Positions 62,963 through 64,000 of a stretch of 64,000 bases of DNA are shown piece by piece. The notes beneath the pieces are model-generated. The model ran no database searches. It worked only from the letters and a program-made list of their open reading frames with translations, and was not told where the DNA came from. The DNA is taken from NCBI RefSeq assembly GCF_900119365.1, contig NZ_FPJO01000012.1:142562-206561 (forward strand), given 5' to 3'. A program made the translations under genes and the position numbers. How positions within the stretch are numbered: position 1 is the stretch's first letter; each line of letters opens with the position of its first letter. The DNA comes from Streptomyces atratus. GTDB taxonomy: Bacteria > Actinomycetota > Actinomycetes > Streptomycetales > Streptomycetaceae.

Positions 62963-63490
62963 ATGTCCACCAAGCACACGCTCTCCGTCCTGGTCGAGAA
63001 CAAGCCCGGTGTCCTCGCCCGGATCACCGCCCTGTTCTCCCGCCGCGGCTTCAACATCGACTCGCTCGCGGTCGGTACCACCGAACACCCCGACATCTCT
63101 CGCATCACCATCGTCGTGAGTGTCGAGGACCTGCCCCTGGAGCAGGTCACCAAGCAGCTCAACAAGCTGGTCAACGTCCTGAAGATCGTCGAACTCGAGC
63201 CGTCCGCTGCGATCCAGCGCGAGCTCGTCCTGGTGAAGGTCCGCGCCGACAACGAGACCCGCTCCCAGATCGTCGAGATCGTCCAGCTGTTCCGCGCCAA
63301 GACCGTGGACGTCTCCCCGGAGGCCGTCACGATCGAGGCGACCGGCGGCGCCGACAAGCTGGAGGCCATGCTCAAGATGCTGGAGCAGTACGGCATCAAG
63401 GAGCTGGTCCAGTCCGGCACCATCGCCATAGGGCGCGGCGCGCGCTCGATCACCGACCGTTCGCTGCGCGCTCTCGACCGTACGGCGTAG
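62963..63490 (+). CDS. ilvN: Acetolactate synthase small (regulatory) subunit
   Basis: The 175-aa ACT-domain subunit confers valine feedback control. The start TKHTLSVLVENKPGVLARIT and the GFNIDSLAVG/TEHPDISRIT segment are conserved, and the C-terminal domain carries RELVLVKVRAD. It starts 22 bases after ilvB with GAGAGAGAC upstream. A small hairpin (63501-63520, CTCGCC/GGCGAG) separates it from ilvC. Confidence 0.96.
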   Translation: MSTKHTLSVLVENKPGVLARITALFSRRGFNIDSLAVGTTEHPDISRITIVVSVEDLPLEQVTKQLNKLVNVLKIVELEPSAAIQRELVLVKVRADNETRSQIVEIVQLFRAKTVDVSPEAVTIEATGGADKLEAMLKMLEQYGIKELVQSGTIAIGRGARSITDRSLRALDRTA

Positions 63491-63590
63491 GACCCGCCGC
63501 CTCGCCGCTCGTATGGCGAGACCCGAAAACGTATCTGACGCACCCCGCCGTACGGTGGGACGCAACACCTGCACACCAAGGAGAAACCCA

Positions 63591-64000
63591 GTGGCCGAGC
63601 TGTTCTACGACGACGATGCCGACCTGTCCATCATCCAGGGCCGCAAGGTCGCGGTCATCGGTTACGGCAGTCAGGGTCACGCCCACGCGCTGTCGCTGCG
63701 TGACTCGGGTGTCGACGTCCGGGTCGGTCTGCACGAGGGCTCGAAGTCCAGGGCGAAGGCGGAGGAGCAGGGCCTGCGCGTGGTGACGCCGTCCGAGGCC
63801 GCCGCCGAGGCCGACGTCATCATGATCCTGGTCCCGGACCCGATCCAGGCCCAGGTCTACGAGGAGTCCATCAAGGACAGCCTCAAGGACGGCGACGCGC
63901 TGTTCTTCGGCCACGGCCTGAACATCCGCTTCGACTTCATCAAGCCGCCGGCGGGCGTCGACGTCTGCATGGTCGCGCCGAAGGGCCCGGGCCACCTGGT
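63591..64000 (+). CDS. ilvC: Ketol-acid reductoisomerase, 3' truncated by window end
   Basis: The visible 136 residues are the N-terminal Rossmann domain of IlvC: start MAELFYDDDADLSIIQGRKV, nucleotide motif GYGSQGHAHALSL and an IKPPAGVDVCMVAPKGPGHL region. The GTG at 63591 has AGGAG at 63578-63582. The reading frame is open to the right edge, so the gene continues outside. Third enzyme of the operon, after IlvB/IlvN. Confidence 0.97.
   Translation, partial: MAELFYDDDADLSIIQGRKVAVIGYGSQGHAHALSLRDSGVDVRVGLHEGSKSRAKAEEQGLRVVTPSEAAAEADVIMILVPDPIQAQVYEESIKDSLKDGDALFFGHGLNIRFDFIKPPAGVDVCMVAPKGPGHL

Noticed and set aside
1..64000. CRISPR array, tRNA or rRNA gene
   Set aside because: No regularly spaced repeats, cloverleaf-like sequence with conserved TTCGA arms, or rRNA signature was found by eye; a tRNAscan run would be needed for certainty.

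Overview
The window is a high-GC actinomycete chromosome segment, almost certainly Streptomyces. Codons end in G/C almost throughout, GTG and TTG starts are common, and several genes look leaderless. The gene order (oligopeptide ABC transporter, TRIC channel, cysteine desulfurase/mnmA, ligA, gatCAB, ilvBNC) is, from memory, that of a conserved core region of Streptomyces chromosomes. No rRNA, tRNA or CRISPR array was found.

Layout. 1-5.9 kb: an oligopeptide-type ABC transporter operon (permease cut by the window edge, lipoprotein, second permease, two ATPases) with hairpins between the lipoprotein and the second permease. 5.9-7.6 kb: TRIC-like channel and a thioesterase. 7.6-8.8 kb: three truncated gene remnants (WYL regulator, TetR regulator, membrane-protein tail). 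8.9-13.8 kb: a LuxR-type regulator convergent with a 1279-aa subtilase; the pair is flanked by imperfect direct repeats. 14.2-17.3 kb: cysteine desulfurase, a Tat-exported amidase on the other strand, and mnmA. 17.3-24.3 kb: an accessory island on the minus strand with a 1566-aa Rhs/YD-repeat polymorphic toxin, its candidate immunity gene, two overlapping upstream helper genes and decayed DNA at its downstream edge. 24.4-26.2 kb: a Scr1/WhiJ-type regulatory set (HTH-DUF5753, DUF397, divergent anti-sigma-like ATPase) with operator-like sites. 26.3-30 kb: small metabolic genes. 30-38.7 kb: ligA, a GGDEF-EAL protein (RmdB-like) and gatC-gatA-small gene-gatB. 38.8-43.9 kb: Tat phospholipase C, MMPL transporter, GNAT. 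44-46.5 kb: an HTH-NACHT-membrane NTPase. 46.7-53.8 kb: small zinc-ribbon-like membrane protein, R61-like DD-peptidase, esterase, small proteins and a large ATP-binding LuxR (LAL) regulator. 53.9-57.8 kb: DUF6191-like protein, sugar dehydrogenase lipoprotein, aldo/keto reductase, 2-hydroxyacid dehydrogenase. 58-64 kb: a second GGDEF-EAL protein with a degenerate EAL domain, then the ilv operon with a leader-peptide attenuator, cut in ilvC by the right edge.

Working together: cysteine desulfurase can supply sulfur to MnmA; GatCAB makes Gln-tRNA(Gln)/Asn-tRNA(Asn); IlvB/IlvN/IlvC are the first steps of branched-chain amino acid synthesis; two c-di-GMP proteins bracket the ligA-to-ilv stretch. 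The most unusual parts are the Rhs toxin locus with an AT-rich toxin tip, a pair of 164-bp MITE-like elements that share a core but carry different terminal inverted repeats, the repeat-flanked LuxR-subtilase insertion, and a palindrome upstream of the HTH-NACHT gene.
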